A DNA stretch of 64,000 nt from Phaeocystidibacter sp965659415 (lineage in GTDB: Bacteria; Bacteroidota; Bacteroidia; Flavobacteriales; Schleiferiaceae), in the NCBI GenBank assembly GCA_965659415.1, contig CBFHVA010000006.1, positions 62,001 to 126,000 of the forward strand. The letters are read 5' to 3'. Under the pieces are notes generated by a model, which worked only from the letters and a program-made list of their open reading frames with translations, was not told the origin of the DNA and ran no database searches. Shown piece by piece: positions 25,505 to 34,318 of the stretch; positions within the stretch are counted from its first letter, which is position 1; each line of letters opens with the position of its first letter. A program made the position numbers and the translations under genes.

Positions 25505-26578
25505 TCAGAATGGATCAGAAAACGCAGTGTCAGTCAGAAAATCTGGATCGCTGAGTGTTTTCATAAAAGCGATAAGTGCATCTTTCTGAGCTTGACTCCA
25601 ATTTTGTCCTTGACCGGCTTCCTTCATATTCGGATCTGTAGTGTAGGTCACATTACCACCGGTGTTGTAGAACTCAATTACCTCAAAGAGGTTCTGAAAT
25701 CTTCCATCGTGCATGTACGGAAAAGAAAATTCAACATTCCTCAATGATGGAATTTTGAACTTCCCTCTATCCAAACTATCGCCAGTTACTGCCTCGCGAC
25801 CCGACCCAGGCACAAGAACAGAATCCAAGCCATTATTTGTGAACTGCAAGGTGCCAAACGCTCCAAAGAGGTTACCTGTATTCACGTCGCCGTGACAGTG
25901 AAAACAATCGCCTTGCTCGGAATTAAATATGTCATAACCAAAGGCCTCTTCTGGCGTAAAGGTATATTCACCGCGTTGCCATCTATCAAACTTACTCTCT
26001 GCACTAATTAGCATACGCTCGAACTGAGCAATGGCTTTCGTTGCGTTATCTTGAGTAATACTGTTCGGTCCGAATGCTTCAGTGAATAAATGCTGATACA
26101 GCGAGTCTTGTTTTAGTTTATCCAGTGCGCGAGGCCAGGTGCTGTGCATCTCAATCGGATCTACAACAGGTAGAACAGCCTGGGCTTCTAGTGAACCACT
26201 GCGACCATCCCAGAAGAAGAAATCCTGCCAAGCCAAGTTAAACAGAGCCATTGCATTCTTGGTGCCTGCTATTCCATCTATACCGGTGCTTGTAGCGCTG
26301 AAATCGGAAAATCCTTGATCCTGAAAATGACATCCCGCACATGCGAGTGTGTTATCATCTGACAAGCGCGGCTCGTAAAACAAATGACGCCCAAGGCGGA
26401 CACCTTCTTCCGTTAGTGGGTTGTCCGCTGGTAAATTGGGCTCAGGAAAATTTCCCGGTGTAGGAAAGTCGATATATGTCACGTCTGGAAGACCACCAAC
26501 CGGAGCCTCTTCAAAACGGTCTGGCTGACAAGCAACCAACACACCCATTAATCCAAAAATATAGATAGACCTCTTCAT
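25505..26578 (-). CDS. Di-haem cytochrome c peroxidase (MauG/CCP family), lipoprotein
   Basis: 357 residues from ATG 26578, where a lipoprotein signal begins (MKRSIYIFGLMGVLVAC, Cys17). Two c-type haem motifs are present: CAGCH in the N-terminal domain and CFHCH in the C-terminal domain. FFFWDGRSGSLEAQA and FPYMHDGRFQNLFEV are typical of bacterial CCPs; the Met is a probable axial ligand. It would reduce periplasmic H2O2 to water using electrons from a small cytochrome or cupredoxin. A start 15 codons upstream is possible but would bury the signal. Not in an operon with the RluD gene (63-base gap). Confidence 0.9.
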   Translation of the reverse strand: MKRSIYIFGLMGVLVACQPDRFEEAPVGGLPDVTYIDFPTPGNFPEPNLPADNPLTEEGVRLGRHLFYEPRLSDDNTLACAGCHFQDQGFSDFSATSTGIDGIAGTKNAMALFNLAWQDFFFWDGRSGSLEAQAVLPVVDPIEMHSTWPRALDKLKQDSLYQHLFTEAFGPNSITQDNATKAIAQFERMLISAESKFDRWQRGEYTFTPEEAFGYDIFNSEQGDCFHCHGDVNTGNLFGAFGTLQFTNNGLDSVLVPGSGREAVTGDSLDRGKFKIPSLRNVEFSFPYMHDGRFQNLFEVIEFYNTGGNVTYTTDPNMKEAGQGQNWSQAQKDALIAFMKTLSDPDFLTDTAFSDPF

Positions 26579-26585
26579 ACTCTTG

Positions 26586-26593
26586 CTAAGATA
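26586..26593 (-). promoter_or_regulatory. Candidate start-proximal -7 element TATCTTAG
   Basis: Seven of eight matches to TAnnTTTG on the minus strand, 7 nt before the peroxidase ATG; the identical octamer precedes the glycosyltransferase at 4281. Confidence 0.35.
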
Positions 26594-26641
26594 CGAAACG
26601 CAATAATGAACCAAGTAGTTCACGTCACTGCAATTAGCGAA

Positions 26642-27682
26642 TCACGGACGCGATTGTGTATAGCCTCGGAATTTGTCGATAACCGTCTGCATATCCCCAG
26701 GAATCTCACTATCGAATGCGAGCCTCTCTTGGCTAGTCGGGTGATCAAACGCTAAACGCTTAGCGTGCAGGGCATGCCTTGGGCAAGCATCGAAGCAGTT
26801 TTGAACGAACTGTTTGTACTTGGTAAAAAGTGTACCCTTCAGAATCTTGTCTCCACCATACTCCGGATCGTTGAATAAGGGATGGCCTAGGTACTGAAAA
26901 TGTGCTCGAATTTGATGTGTCCGCCCGGTCTCAAGTTTACAACTCACCACCGTCACATAACCCAAGCGTTCAATCACTTTGTAATGCGTAACGGCGTGTT
27001 TGCCGAATTCCCCTTCCGGAAAAACCGACATGACCTTTCTATTCTTCAGACTTCTTCCAATATGCCCCGTAATAGTGCCTTCATCTTCCTTTACCTCACC
27101 CCAAACGACAGCTATATATTCTCTATCGGTTGTGCGATTAAAGAATTGCTTGGCCAAGTTATTTAACGCGTGCTCCGTGATAGCGATGACCATAATTCCC
27201 GAGGTATTCTTATCGAGCCGATGTACTAACCCGGGACGACGTTCACCGTTTGCAGTGGGAAGGTTGTCAAAAAGATGGAGCAACGCATTTACCAAGGTAC
27301 CAGAATGGTTGCCATATCCAGGGTGCACAACCATCCCTGCTTCTTTATGAATCACCATCACATCATCATCCTGATGAACAACGTTAAGCGGGATATCTTC
27401 GGCGATGAGTTCAATTTCAGTGGGAGGATATGACAAGACTATCGTTACCTCGTCTTCAGGTTTCACCTTGTAATTGCTCTTTACTGCTTCCCCATTTACC
27501 AAAACCGACCCATCGTTCACCGCACTTTGAATGCGATTGCGAGAGGTGTTCAGCATGAAATTGCTCAGGAACTTATCTACGCGCAGTGGTTTCTGACCTG
27601 GATCGGCCACAAACTTGTGGTGCTCAAATAGATCGTCGTTATCGGATTCTCCCTCGAGAATCGGTTCGTTTTCATTTGCCAT
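26642..27682 (-). CDS. RluD-like 23S rRNA pseudouridine synthase
   Basis: 346 residues starting at the second of two adjacent potential starts (ATG 27682, after a GTG). It has an N-terminal S4 RNA-binding domain (about 28-90: RVDKFLSNFMLNTSRNRIQ) and a RluA-type catalytic domain with GLVHRLDKNTSGIMV, whose Asp is the nucleophile, and TGRTHQIRAH. RluD modifies helix 69 of 23S rRNA. The ATG shares one base with the stop codon of the preceding T9SS-cargo gene (TGATG), indicating translational coupling. Confidence 0.93.
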   Translation of the reverse strand: MANENEPILEGESDNDDLFEHHKFVADPGQKPLRVDKFLSNFMLNTSRNRIQSAVNDGSVLVNGEAVKSNYKVKPEDEVTIVLSYPPTEIELIAEDIPLNVVHQDDDVMVIHKEAGMVVHPGYGNHSGTLVNALLHLFDNLPTANGERRPGLVHRLDKNTSGIMVIAITEHALNNLAKQFFNRTTDREYIAVVWGEVKEDEGTITGHIGRSLKNRKVMSVFPEGEFGKHAVTHYKVIERLGYVTVVSCKLETGRTHQIRAHFQYLGHPLFNDPEYGGDKILKGTLFTKYKQFVQNCFDACPRHALHAKRLAFDHPTSQERLAFDSEIPGDMQTVIDKFRGYTQSRP

Positions 27683-29472
27683 CACTGAATGATAATCTTT
27701 TTCACCTCAACGGCTGAGTCGCTACTCAATTGAAGGAAGTATATGCCTGATGCAAAGAAACTCACATCTAGCGAGGTATTGGAATGGACCGAACCTGTTT
27801 GAATCCATCGGCCTTGTGCGTCCATCCATCGGAATTTCACCTCGTCGAACGAAGATTCGAGATGAACAAAATCACTGGCTGGATTTGGATAAATGACGAA
27901 CCGCTCCATTGGTTCAGAATCCTTGACGAATCCTAAGTCGTCCGGGTGATTTCTGAAATAAGGTCTCATCATTAAAGCCCCTTCCTCATTAGAAGGATAC
28001 CAATTCACGCCATCGCCATAAATGATGGTCGTATCTCCACCCGTATTGCGATCCAAGCCTATGGTCAATGGAATTCTCGACGTCTGTTTAACACCAATGT
28101 AAACCGTACCGTTGATGAAAATTCCATTGGTATCGAGGACGTAATTCGCGAATTGATTATTCGCACCCACATATTGAGGCGTATACAAACTATCGCTTTC
28201 GTAAAGAATATTACCTGGGGCATTATTCTGGAATCGGAAAATGACAAACTTGAATTCTTCATCGCTCAGGTCATTATCGGCTTGCCCAAAGTACATTCGG
28301 AACCCCTTCAGGGTATCCGACTCCAAAGGTTGGAACCGATAAAGAATGTAACTATCACCTTGCGTGAGACCGTAGACACGTTCTGCAGACCCATCATCGA
28401 GAGCGTAGTAGTTGTCGAAGGTTTGCTTGAGATATACCGAATCGTTCTTGCGAACGCCAACAGCCTCTCCATCAAACCAACCTTGCACTTCAAGCTCGGT
28501 AGGTCCGGTAGGAAATTGATTGATTGCGGCTGTATTCATCGGCACGATATAACTAAGCTCCCTATTGTGATCCAGATTAGACACTACTGGAACCGAAAGG
28601 CGATTATCAATCTCAACACCGTCCTGGTACATCCGGTACTGACCCAAATTCAAAGACCAGCCTCCCACCGGTGGCGGTCCATTTCTACGATATCGAAGGA
28701 TGTAGTTTATTCTGAATTGAGAAGAACCTAGGTGAAACCAAGGAATCGATTTAAAGTCACGTGTGAGCACTGGGTGGGGACGAGTAATAGCTGGGTCGCT
28801 TACTCCTGTATCTAGTGGGCTTCGATTGGACTCGAGTGATAGATAGTCAATATTCCAAACGTCATACCCGCCATTTCGCGCTCCATATGTTCCGATTCTA
28901 AATCGAAATCCCTTTTTCAACCATTTTGGATTATCCGCAGAAACGCTGGCCCAATTCCATTCGTTATTTACGAACTGATCGCCTGTTGTACTCCAAACTC
29001 GTTCCCATCTCGCGCTGTCAACACTCCAAAAATCAACAATCAGAGAATCATCACTTTCAGGTGCTTCGCCCCATCCTGCTTCTTGATATTGAAAAACGAG
29101 GTAGGGTGACGCAACCCCCTCTAGATTGAGGTAATGTGAAGTGAGCACATCGGCTAGAGTATCGCTGCTACCTGAAGTGAAATCATAGACTTTTCCCGAT
29201 TCATTCAAGCCATCGAAGGTGGCCACACCTCTACTCCATTGTCCAATAGGGAAAGTATTGTTGATGTATACTTTCGCATCGGCCCATCGCTGAACGGAAG
29301 GAACCGTACTTTCGTCACTGAAATCGTCTCTAAAGGGAAGGTTTAAAGTGTCGCCGCTCTTCTGAACCAGACGCAAATCCATAGGCATCTCTCTGAGCAC
29401 ACCCACAACTTCTTGTTGTGCAAAGGCTAGAAGATTAATCAGGCAAAAGAATAAAAGAAGATGTTTCCGCAT
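27682..29472 (-). CDS. Secreted protein with T9SS type A C-terminal sorting domain
   Basis: 596 residues with a signal peptide ending at LLAFAQ. The last 75 residues form a Por-secretion sorting domain: FVIYPNPASDFVHLES, a beta-sandwich segment with MDAQGRWIQTG, and the final GIYFLQL...KKIIIQ. After crossing the outer membrane through T9SS the tail is normally cleaved and the protein is surface-anchored or released. The body is beta-rich, with Asp/Asn/Trp-rich stretches and no enzyme motif I recognise. PorQ, encoded at 40123-41160, is part of the same export route. It overlaps the PASTA gene stop by one base (TAATG) and the RluD start by one base. Confidence 0.85.
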   Translation of the reverse strand: MRKHLLLFFCLINLLAFAQQEVVGVLREMPMDLRLVQKSGDTLNLPFRDDFSDESTVPSVQRWADAKVYINNTFPIGQWSRGVATFDGLNESGKVYDFTSGSSDTLADVLTSHYLNLEGVASPYLVFQYQEAGWGEAPESDDSLIVDFWSVDSARWERVWSTTGDQFVNNEWNWASVSADNPKWLKKGFRFRIGTYGARNGGYDVWNIDYLSLESNRSPLDTGVSDPAITRPHPVLTRDFKSIPWFHLGSSQFRINYILRYRRNGPPPVGGWSLNLGQYRMYQDGVEIDNRLSVPVVSNLDHNRELSYIVPMNTAAINQFPTGPTELEVQGWFDGEAVGVRKNDSVYLKQTFDNYYALDDGSAERVYGLTQGDSYILYRFQPLESDTLKGFRMYFGQADNDLSDEEFKFVIFRFQNNAPGNILYESDSLYTPQYVGANNQFANYVLDTNGIFINGTVYIGVKQTSRIPLTIGLDRNTGGDTTIIYGDGVNWYPSNEEGALMMRPYFRNHPDDLGFVKDSEPMERFVIYPNPASDFVHLESSFDEVKFRWMDAQGRWIQTGSVHSNTSLDVSFFASGIYFLQLSSDSAVEVKKIIIQ

Positions 29473-30299
29473 TACGGGATATATGTGGTATCGGGATTAA
29501 CTACTCCTGATAACGTATCAGCTGGCACTTTGGTGCGGTCATTTGTGAGCCATACATCTACGCCGCTACCCATTCGCACCACCAATTCGGAAGTTGGTAA
29601 TGGAGCTTGTTTGAAAACTACAGCGCTCGCGGTATCGTTCAAATCTGGATCGTACAGTACGGCGCCAATATTCAGCATGCTACCTCCTAGACGCGTTCTA
29701 GCCGAGTCCAAGCGCATACCATACAAACGAGGCATATAGGTCTTTTCATCGCTTAATCCCATACCTAGAACGAGGTCAAACGACATCCCTTTCGTGTACA
29801 ACTCACCTGGAATGACCTTCTCGCCATCTACTTCAACCCAAAGCACATTGTCCCGAGCAATATCTGGCACGTAGCGAACCTCCCCCACTTTAAAGCCTCT
29901 ACTCTCCAATCGAAATTGGGCATCCGTCCGCGGAATATCGACGATGCTCGGAAGTTCTAATTTCCGCTCGTACATGGGGTTCAAAGTGAGCTTAATCACT
30001 CTGTTCTCCTTCACATGACTGCCCGGAGTTGGGTATTGATTAACAACTGACCCTGGCTCTACTGCCGTACTGAACTCAGATGAATCAAGCACTTCAAAGC
30101 TCAAATTCAATGCGGCTAAATCTGATTCCACCATTGAAACAGTAAGCCCAGTAAGATCGGGTACTTCTACTGCCTCACCATGGTCGGTTATACTTGAAAG
30201 CCAAGCCTGGATGGCAAAAACACCTACCACTGCAACAATCAACATGACGAATAGGTTGACGACAAAGGTGCGGCTCTTAATGAATCGAAGTAATTTCAT
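29472..30299 (-). CDS. PASTA-domain membrane protein
   Basis: 275 residues from ATG 30299. A short cytoplasmic N-terminus and one membrane span (about 12-33) precede three PASTA repeats (about 44-108, 112-181 and 188-254). The first reads VEVPDLTGLTVSMVESDLA and ends with NQYPTPGSHVKENRVIKLTL. PASTA domains bind peptidoglycan fragments or beta-lactams in Ser/Thr kinases and PBPs; here there is no kinase or transpeptidase domain. It is divergent from ddl (D-Ala-D-Ala ligase), consistent with a cell-wall role, and is the first gene of a coupled three-gene unit. Confidence 0.87.
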   Translation of the reverse strand: MKLLRFIKSRTFVVNLFVMLIVAVVGVFAIQAWLSSITDHGEAVEVPDLTGLTVSMVESDLAALNLSFEVLDSSEFSTAVEPGSVVNQYPTPGSHVKENRVIKLTLNPMYERKLELPSIVDIPRTDAQFRLESRGFKVGEVRYVPDIARDNVLWVEVDGEKVIPGELYTKGMSFDLVLGMGLSDEKTYMPRLYGMRLDSARTRLGGSMLNIGAVLYDPDLNDTASAVVFKQAPLPTSELVVRMGSGVDVWLTNDRTKVPADTLSGVVNPDTTYIP

Positions 30300-30317
30300 A
30301 GAATCAGTTAATCGGCC

Positions 30318-30325
30318 CAAAGATA
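30318..30325 (-). promoter_or_regulatory. Candidate -7 element TATCTTTG
   Basis: Exact TAnnTTTG on the minus strand, 18 nt before the PASTA gene ATG; it would drive the PASTA / T9SS-cargo / RluD unit. Confidence 0.45.
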
Positions 30326-30415
30326 GGGATAGTATGACAAGCAGAACGGACGAAATATGGGGCTTCTTGTAAATCGTAACCCATTGCTGACTACTTTCGT
30401 ATAAAACCAGTGTAA

Positions 30416-31402
30416 ATGAAGCAGACCATCGGTGTACTTATGGGTGGATACTCCTCTGAATGGGAGATTTCGATGCAGAGCGGCCAGACTGTTTTGAATC
30501 ACCTCGATAAAGATCTGTTTATCGGTTACGGGATATCCATTCGAAGAGATGGGTGGAACGTGATGGTTGGAGACAAACACATCCCTATTGACAAGAATGA
30601 CTTCTCCTTCGAGATAGAAGGTGAGAAAATCACCTTTGATGCCTTGTTCAATGCCATCCATGGAACTCCGGGAGAAGACGGATTGATTCAAGGATACTTG
30701 GCCATGCTCAACATCCCCCACTCTTCCTGCTTGGCTTTTGAAGCGGCACTAACGTTTAACAAAGGAGAGTGCAACCAAGTACTGCGCGATTTTGGTATTC
30801 GATGTGCCCCTAGCATTTACCTGCAACCTGGCCAAAAAGCAGATCATGAGCTCACAACACGGCTCTTGAATTTCCCCGTATTCGTAAAGCCGAGCCGAGC
30901 AGGAAGTAGCTTCGGAATCAGTAGAGTGGAAAACACTTCACAACTCGATGCGGCAGTAGATTTTGCACGAACGGAGGATGATCGAGTGATTATTGAACAA
31001 GGGGTGATAGGTACGGAAGTAGGCTGTGGAATATTCTCCAAAGAGGGCGAACCTACAGTCATTGAGCTTACGGAAATAGTTCCTAAAAATGCCTTTTTCG
31101 ATTACAAGGCGAAATACGAAGGAGAGTCCGAAGAGATTACTCCAGCGAGGATTTCGAAGGCCGCAGAAATGGAAATTCGCAATATCACTAAAAAGGTCTA
31201 CGAACTCCTGCATCTGAGAGGTGTAGTCCGCATTGACTTTATCATTGAAAAGCTAACAGGACTACCCTATTTGATCGAGGTGAATACCGTTCCCGGATTG
31301 AGTCCAGCGAGTATCGTACCACAGCAGGTTGAAATTATGGGAATGACCTTAAAAGACTTTTTTACCTTCGTAATTCAAGATTCCCTATCTGCAAAATCCT
31401 AA
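30416..31402 (+). CDS. ddl: D-alanine-D-alanine ligase
   Basis: 328 residues. The N-terminus IGVLMGGYSSEWEISMQSG is the Ddl substrate-binding loop. ATP-grasp motifs follow: FVKPSRAGSSFGISRV, and near the C-terminus RIDFIIEKLTGLPYLIEVNTVPGL with the metal-binding Glu/Asn. It makes the D-Ala-D-Ala dipeptide for peptidoglycan. coaD starts 3 bases after its stop, so the two are cotranscribed. It is divergent from the PASTA gene with 116 bases between. Confidence 0.95.
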   Translation: MKQTIGVLMGGYSSEWEISMQSGQTVLNHLDKDLFIGYGISIRRDGWNVMVGDKHIPIDKNDFSFEIEGEKITFDALFNAIHGTPGEDGLIQGYLAMLNIPHSSCLAFEAALTFNKGECNQVLRDFGIRCAPSIYLQPGQKADHELTTRLLNFPVFVKPSRAGSSFGISRVENTSQLDAAVDFARTEDDRVIIEQGVIGTEVGCGIFSKEGEPTVIELTEIVPKNAFFDYKAKYEGESEEITPARISKAAEMEIRNITKKVYELLHLRGVVRIDFIIEKLTGLPYLIEVNTVPGLSPASIVPQQVEIMGMTLKDFFTFVIQDSLSAKS

Positions 31403-31405
31403 AGT

Positions 31406-31867
31406 ATGTCGCGGATTGCATTGTTTCCCGGTTCATTTGACCCCATCACTAAGGGGCATGAGAACATTGTTTCGAGAGCGCTGCCGCTTTTTGATAAAAT
31501 CATTGTGGCAGTAGGACAAAATGCGAATAAGCATTACATGTTTCCTCTTGAAAGTAGAATGGATTGGATCCGCAAAACCTTTGAAGGGGAAAGTAAGATT
31601 GAAGTCATGGAGTACAGCAGTTTAACGGTGAGTTTTGCTGAAGAAACCAACGCGAACTTCCTCCTGCGCGGCTTGCGAAATCCGGCCGACTTTGAATTTG
31701 AAAAGGCCATTGCTCAAGCAAATCGAGAAATGAGTCCGGATTTAGAAACAGTCTTTCTGCTCACCTCAGCCCGCTACGCCTATATTTCATCGAGTATTGT
31801 TCGTGATGTATATAGGAATGGAGGCAAGTATGACCTATTTGTACCTGAAGCGGTACGTCTCCAATAG
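31406..31867 (+). CDS. coaD: Pantetheine-phosphate adenylyltransferase
   Basis: 153 residues, normal for CoaD. The nucleotidyltransferase signature GSFDPITKGHENIVSRA contains the (T/H)xGH motif, and SSSIVRDVYRNGG is the C-terminal ISxxxR-type motif. It makes dephospho-CoA in coenzyme A synthesis. It follows ddl after 3 bases. The last 33 bases overlap the 3' end of the convergent Nudix gene, so each 3' end is antisense to the other. Confidence 0.95.
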   Translation: MSRIALFPGSFDPITKGHENIVSRALPLFDKIIVAVGQNANKHYMFPLESRMDWIRKTFEGESKIEVMEYSSLTVSFAEETNANFLLRGLRNPADFEFEKAIAQANREMSPDLETVFLLTSARYAYISSSIVRDVYRNGGKYDLFVPEAVRLQ

Positions 31868-32443
31868 CGATTTAATGGACGGGTAGGTGTTCTTCTCAAC
31901 CTTACCCCATTCTTGCTCCCTCAACCATACTGATTCCGTAATATCTTCTTCCGCTTGCGGCGTCAAGTCTGGCCGTCCATCAATTTTCATCCAATACCAA
32001 TGTGTGCGCTTGAGAATGGGGGTATCTCCCATTTTATAGGTGTGATATGTGCTCGGTAATTCTTCAACGATTCGATGTCCTTCAATTCCACATTCTTCTT
32101 CAACTTCCCGCAAAGCGCATTCTCGGATATCCTCTCCCTCTTCGAGCTTTCCTTTCGGCAAGTCCCATTTACCAAGGCGTTTAATAAAGAGGATTTCTCC
32201 GTTTGAATCTGTCACAAGCCCACCGGCTGCTTCGATGAGTTGATATCTGTTGGTAATCAATCTCCAAAGCTCATCGATATCTTCAGCGACAACATATACA
32301 CGCCCTGATTTCACTTTTGTGAACTCTTTCCAATGGGAATCTAACCAAACTCTAAAGTCGTCTTTCACCTCTTTCACCTTGCCAACAGCAGGTGCTTTAT
32401 TAGTGATATGGACCGTGAGGTCGTTGATGAAAATCGTGTACAT
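31835..32443 (-). CDS. Nudix hydrolase
   Basis: 202 residues from ATG 32443; ATG 32452 is an alternative. The N-terminal half (about 70 residues, MYTIFINDLTVHITN) is an extra domain of unknown role. The complete Nudix box GKLEEGEDIRECALREVEEECGI is at roughly 105-127 and carries the metal-binding Glu residues. It would cleave a nucleoside diphosphate linked to another moiety. It is convergent with coaD (33-base overlap) and divergent from pyrE, with only 7 bases between start codons. Confidence 0.88.
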   Translation of the reverse strand: MYTIFINDLTVHITNKAPAVGKVKEVKDDFRVWLDSHWKEFTKVKSGRVYVVAEDIDELWRLITNRYQLIEAAGGLVTDSNGEILFIKRLGKWDLPKGKLEEGEDIRECALREVEEECGIEGHRIVEELPSTYHTYKMGDTPILKRTHWYWMKIDGRPDLTPQAEEDITESVWLREQEWGKVEKNTYPSIKSLLETYRFRYK

Positions 32444-32446
32444 TTG
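32439..32446 (+). promoter_or_regulatory. Candidate start-proximal -7 element TACATTTG
   Basis: Exact TAnnTTTG, 4 nt before the pyrE ATG. It lies over the start codon of the divergent Nudix gene, so a pyrE transcript would be leaderless and its promoter would sit in Nudix coding sequence. Confidence 0.45.
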
Positions 32447-32450
32447 CGGC

Positions 32451-33101
32451 ATGGTATTGAACGCTGACACCGCTGAAAAAACAGCGGAATTCCTTTTGCA
32501 AATTAAGGCAATCAAACTACAACCTGAGCAACCTTTTACTTGGGCTTCAGGTTGGAAGTCGCCTATCTATTGTGATAACCGATTAAGCCTTAGCTATCCT
32601 CCCATTCGAAATTTCATTCGGAGCTCTATTGCCGACCTCATTCGCGAGAACTATCCTTCTGTAGATGTGATTGCTGGAGTTGCTACTGGAGCGATTGCCG
32701 TAGGTGCTCTCGTGGCAGAACAGCTGGGATTACCTTTCGTCTATGTGCGGAGTAAAGCAAAAGGACATGGTCGGCAAAATCTAATTGAAGGTCATTTGGA
32801 GAAAGGGGCCAGTGTAGTGGTTATTGAAGATTTGGTTTCAACCGGTATGAGCAGTCTCCAAGCCGTTGATGCGCTTCGAAACGACGGTGCTCGAGTACTA
32901 GGGATGGCCGCAATTTTCACCTACGGATTTGACGTCAGTAGAAATGCCTTTCAAGAAGCTAACTGCCAGCTTGTCACGCTTAGTGATTATGACCATCTAA
33001 TAACAAAAGCCGTTGAAGGGGGTTATGTAGATAAGTCTCAAGAACGCACATTAAATTTATGGAGGTTGAGTCCTTCAGAATGGAAAAAGAACGAATCATG
33101 A
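32451..33101 (+). CDS. pyrE: Orotate phosphoribosyltransferase
   Basis: 216 residues from ATG 32451. The open frame extends upstream, but the Nudix gene occupies it and PyrE similarity begins at NADTAEKTAEFLLQI. The PRPP-binding motif is VVVIEDLVSTGMSS, and TWASGWKSPIYCDNR is the orotate-side N-terminal motif. It converts orotate and PRPP to OMP in pyrimidine synthesis. The stop overlaps the next start by 4 bases (ATGA), so translation is coupled to the SRPBCC gene. Confidence 0.94.
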   Translation: MVLNADTAEKTAEFLLQIKAIKLQPEQPFTWASGWKSPIYCDNRLSLSYPPIRNFIRSSIADLIRENYPSVDVIAGVATGAIAVGALVAEQLGLPFVYVRSKAKGHGRQNLIEGHLEKGASVVVIEDLVSTGMSSLQAVDALRNDGARVLGMAAIFTYGFDVSRNAFQEANCQLVTLSDYDHLITKAVEGGYVDKSQERTLNLWRLSPSEWKKNES

Positions 33102-33490
33102 ATACACACATAGAAGGTAGAGAAGTAAGCATTGCTAAATCACGTGAAGACGTTTTCGCGCATTTGAGCGTACCGGCCAACTTCAAAGATATCATGCCTG
33201 ACGATGTGCAACGATTCGAAGCAGGAGACGATTGGTTCCTTTTTGAGTTGAAGGGTATCCCTGCAGTAAAAATGAAAGTGGCCGAAATGAATGCCCCAGA
33301 ATCGATAACCTTGACCTCAGCGAGCGACAAGTTGAGCTTTCAGTTGGTAGGCACACTCAAGGAAGATGGAAGCAACACGGCTGCGCGACTCGACTTTCAA
33401 GGGGATTTCAATCCGATGTTGAAAATGATGGTTTCAAAGCCACTGACGAACTTCTTGGGAAAATTAAGTGACCAACTCGAGAAGCTTTGA
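33098..33490 (+). CDS. SRPBCC-fold small protein (START-like)
   Basis: 130 residues from ATG 33098, overlapping pyrE by ATGA. The sequence follows the SRPBCC pattern: an N-terminal strand (EGREVSIAKSREDVFAHL), FKDIMPDDV, a central beta-sheet with FLFELKGIPAVKMKV, and a long C-terminal helix (MVSKPLTNFLGKLSDQLEKL). Such proteins bind hydrophobic ligands, but no ligand can be predicted. Coupling to pyrE is positional and may not be functional. It converges on birA with a 5-base gap. Confidence 0.8.
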   Translation: MNTHIEGREVSIAKSREDVFAHLSVPANFKDIMPDDVQRFEAGDDWFLFELKGIPAVKMKVAEMNAPESITLTSASDKLSFQLVGTLKEDGSNTAARLDFQGDFNPMLKMMVSKPLTNFLGKLSDQLEKL

Positions 33491-33495
33491 GAAGT

Positions 33496-34236
33496 TTACT
33501 TGACCATCATCTTGATTTCCTTTAGTCCGTAGGAACTGCGATGCCCTTCTTCATTCAAGAGAATTTGCTTCCCAGTAGGTTCGACCCCTATGAGTTTGGC
33601 TCTGAACATGGTTCCATCTGGAAGCGTGTAGTAGCTCCAAGCTTGATACCCGAGGCATTTCTGTAAATATTCCTCTTCATCATGAATTCCTGTGGTTTCC
33701 AACAACTGCAATGAGGAAGCTATGTTTTCTGCCAAGAGTTGAGTTAGATACCGAGGCTCTGGTACATCCGAAGTTTCGAGGGATAATGAAGTAGCCGGTA
33801 TGTGATCAACCCATTGTGTTTGATATACGTTCAATCCCAAGCCAATAATGAGTCGTTGCACGTATTCTCCACGAATAGAAGGCTCGATCAGAAACCCTCC
33901 TAACTTTTTTCCCTTTACGTATAAATCATTGGGCCATTTGATTTGCGCATTCACCCAAGGCTTTAAAGCACGGACCGTGGCCAAGCTGACCACCATATTC
34001 AGTTGAAAAATCCGACTCACAGGCCACATTATAGGAGGTGAAACCAAAGAAAGTAGAGCATTCATTCCCTGCTCGTCCTGCCATGTTGTCTCCATTTGCC
34101 CCCGCCCCTTCATCTGGGTGTCAGCAGATATGACCGTCCAATCCTCAATCAATCCATCACTCAACATTCTGGATGCTAAGGAGTTGGTTGAATCCACTTC
34201 GGGCAAATGAATGGATTGAATGGAATTCTTTCGCAT
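33496..34236 (-). CDS. birA: Biotin-[acetyl-CoA-carboxylase] ligase
   Basis: 246 residues: catalytic domain plus C-terminal SH3-like domain, with no N-terminal DNA-binding domain, so it is the monofunctional form. ADTQMKGRGQMETTW corresponds to the biotin-loop GRG motif, and INAQIKWPNDLYVKGKKLGG is the conserved KWPND segment. It joins biotin to the carrier protein of acetyl-CoA carboxylase through biotinyl-AMP. It is divergent from rsfS, with 82 bases between. Confidence 0.93.
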   Translation of the reverse strand: MRKNSIQSIHLPEVDSTNSLASRMLSDGLIEDWTVISADTQMKGRGQMETTWQDEQGMNALLSLVSPPIMWPVSRIFQLNMVVSLATVRALKPWVNAQIKWPNDLYVKGKKLGGFLIEPSIRGEYVQRLIIGLGLNVYQTQWVDHIPATSLSLETSDVPEPRYLTQLLAENIASSLQLLETTGIHDEEEYLQKCLGYQAWSYYTLPDGTMFRAKLIGVEPTGKQILLNEEGHRSSYGLKEIKMMVK

Positions 34237-34271
34237 GACATCAAAAAGGGTTTACTTGCCGTGGCACTCTG

Positions 34272-34299
34272 TTTGACAGATGCAAAATGACTAATTTTG
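34272..34299 (+). promoter_or_regulatory. Candidate rsfS promoter: TTTG-N16-TAATTTTG
   Basis: A -33-like TTTG (34272-34275) and an exact -7 element TAATTTTG (34292-34299) lie 19 nt before the rsfS ATG. The spacing is slightly short for the family, but this is one of the better two-part promoters in the window. It could drive rsfS and ftsH, possibly on to psd. Confidence 0.5.
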
Positions 34300-34318
34300 A
34301 TTTAGAAAATCTACCTGC

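Noticed and set aside
28153..28731. 192-codon plus-strand open frame
   Set aside because: Entirely antisense to the T9SS cargo gene; no recognisable features.
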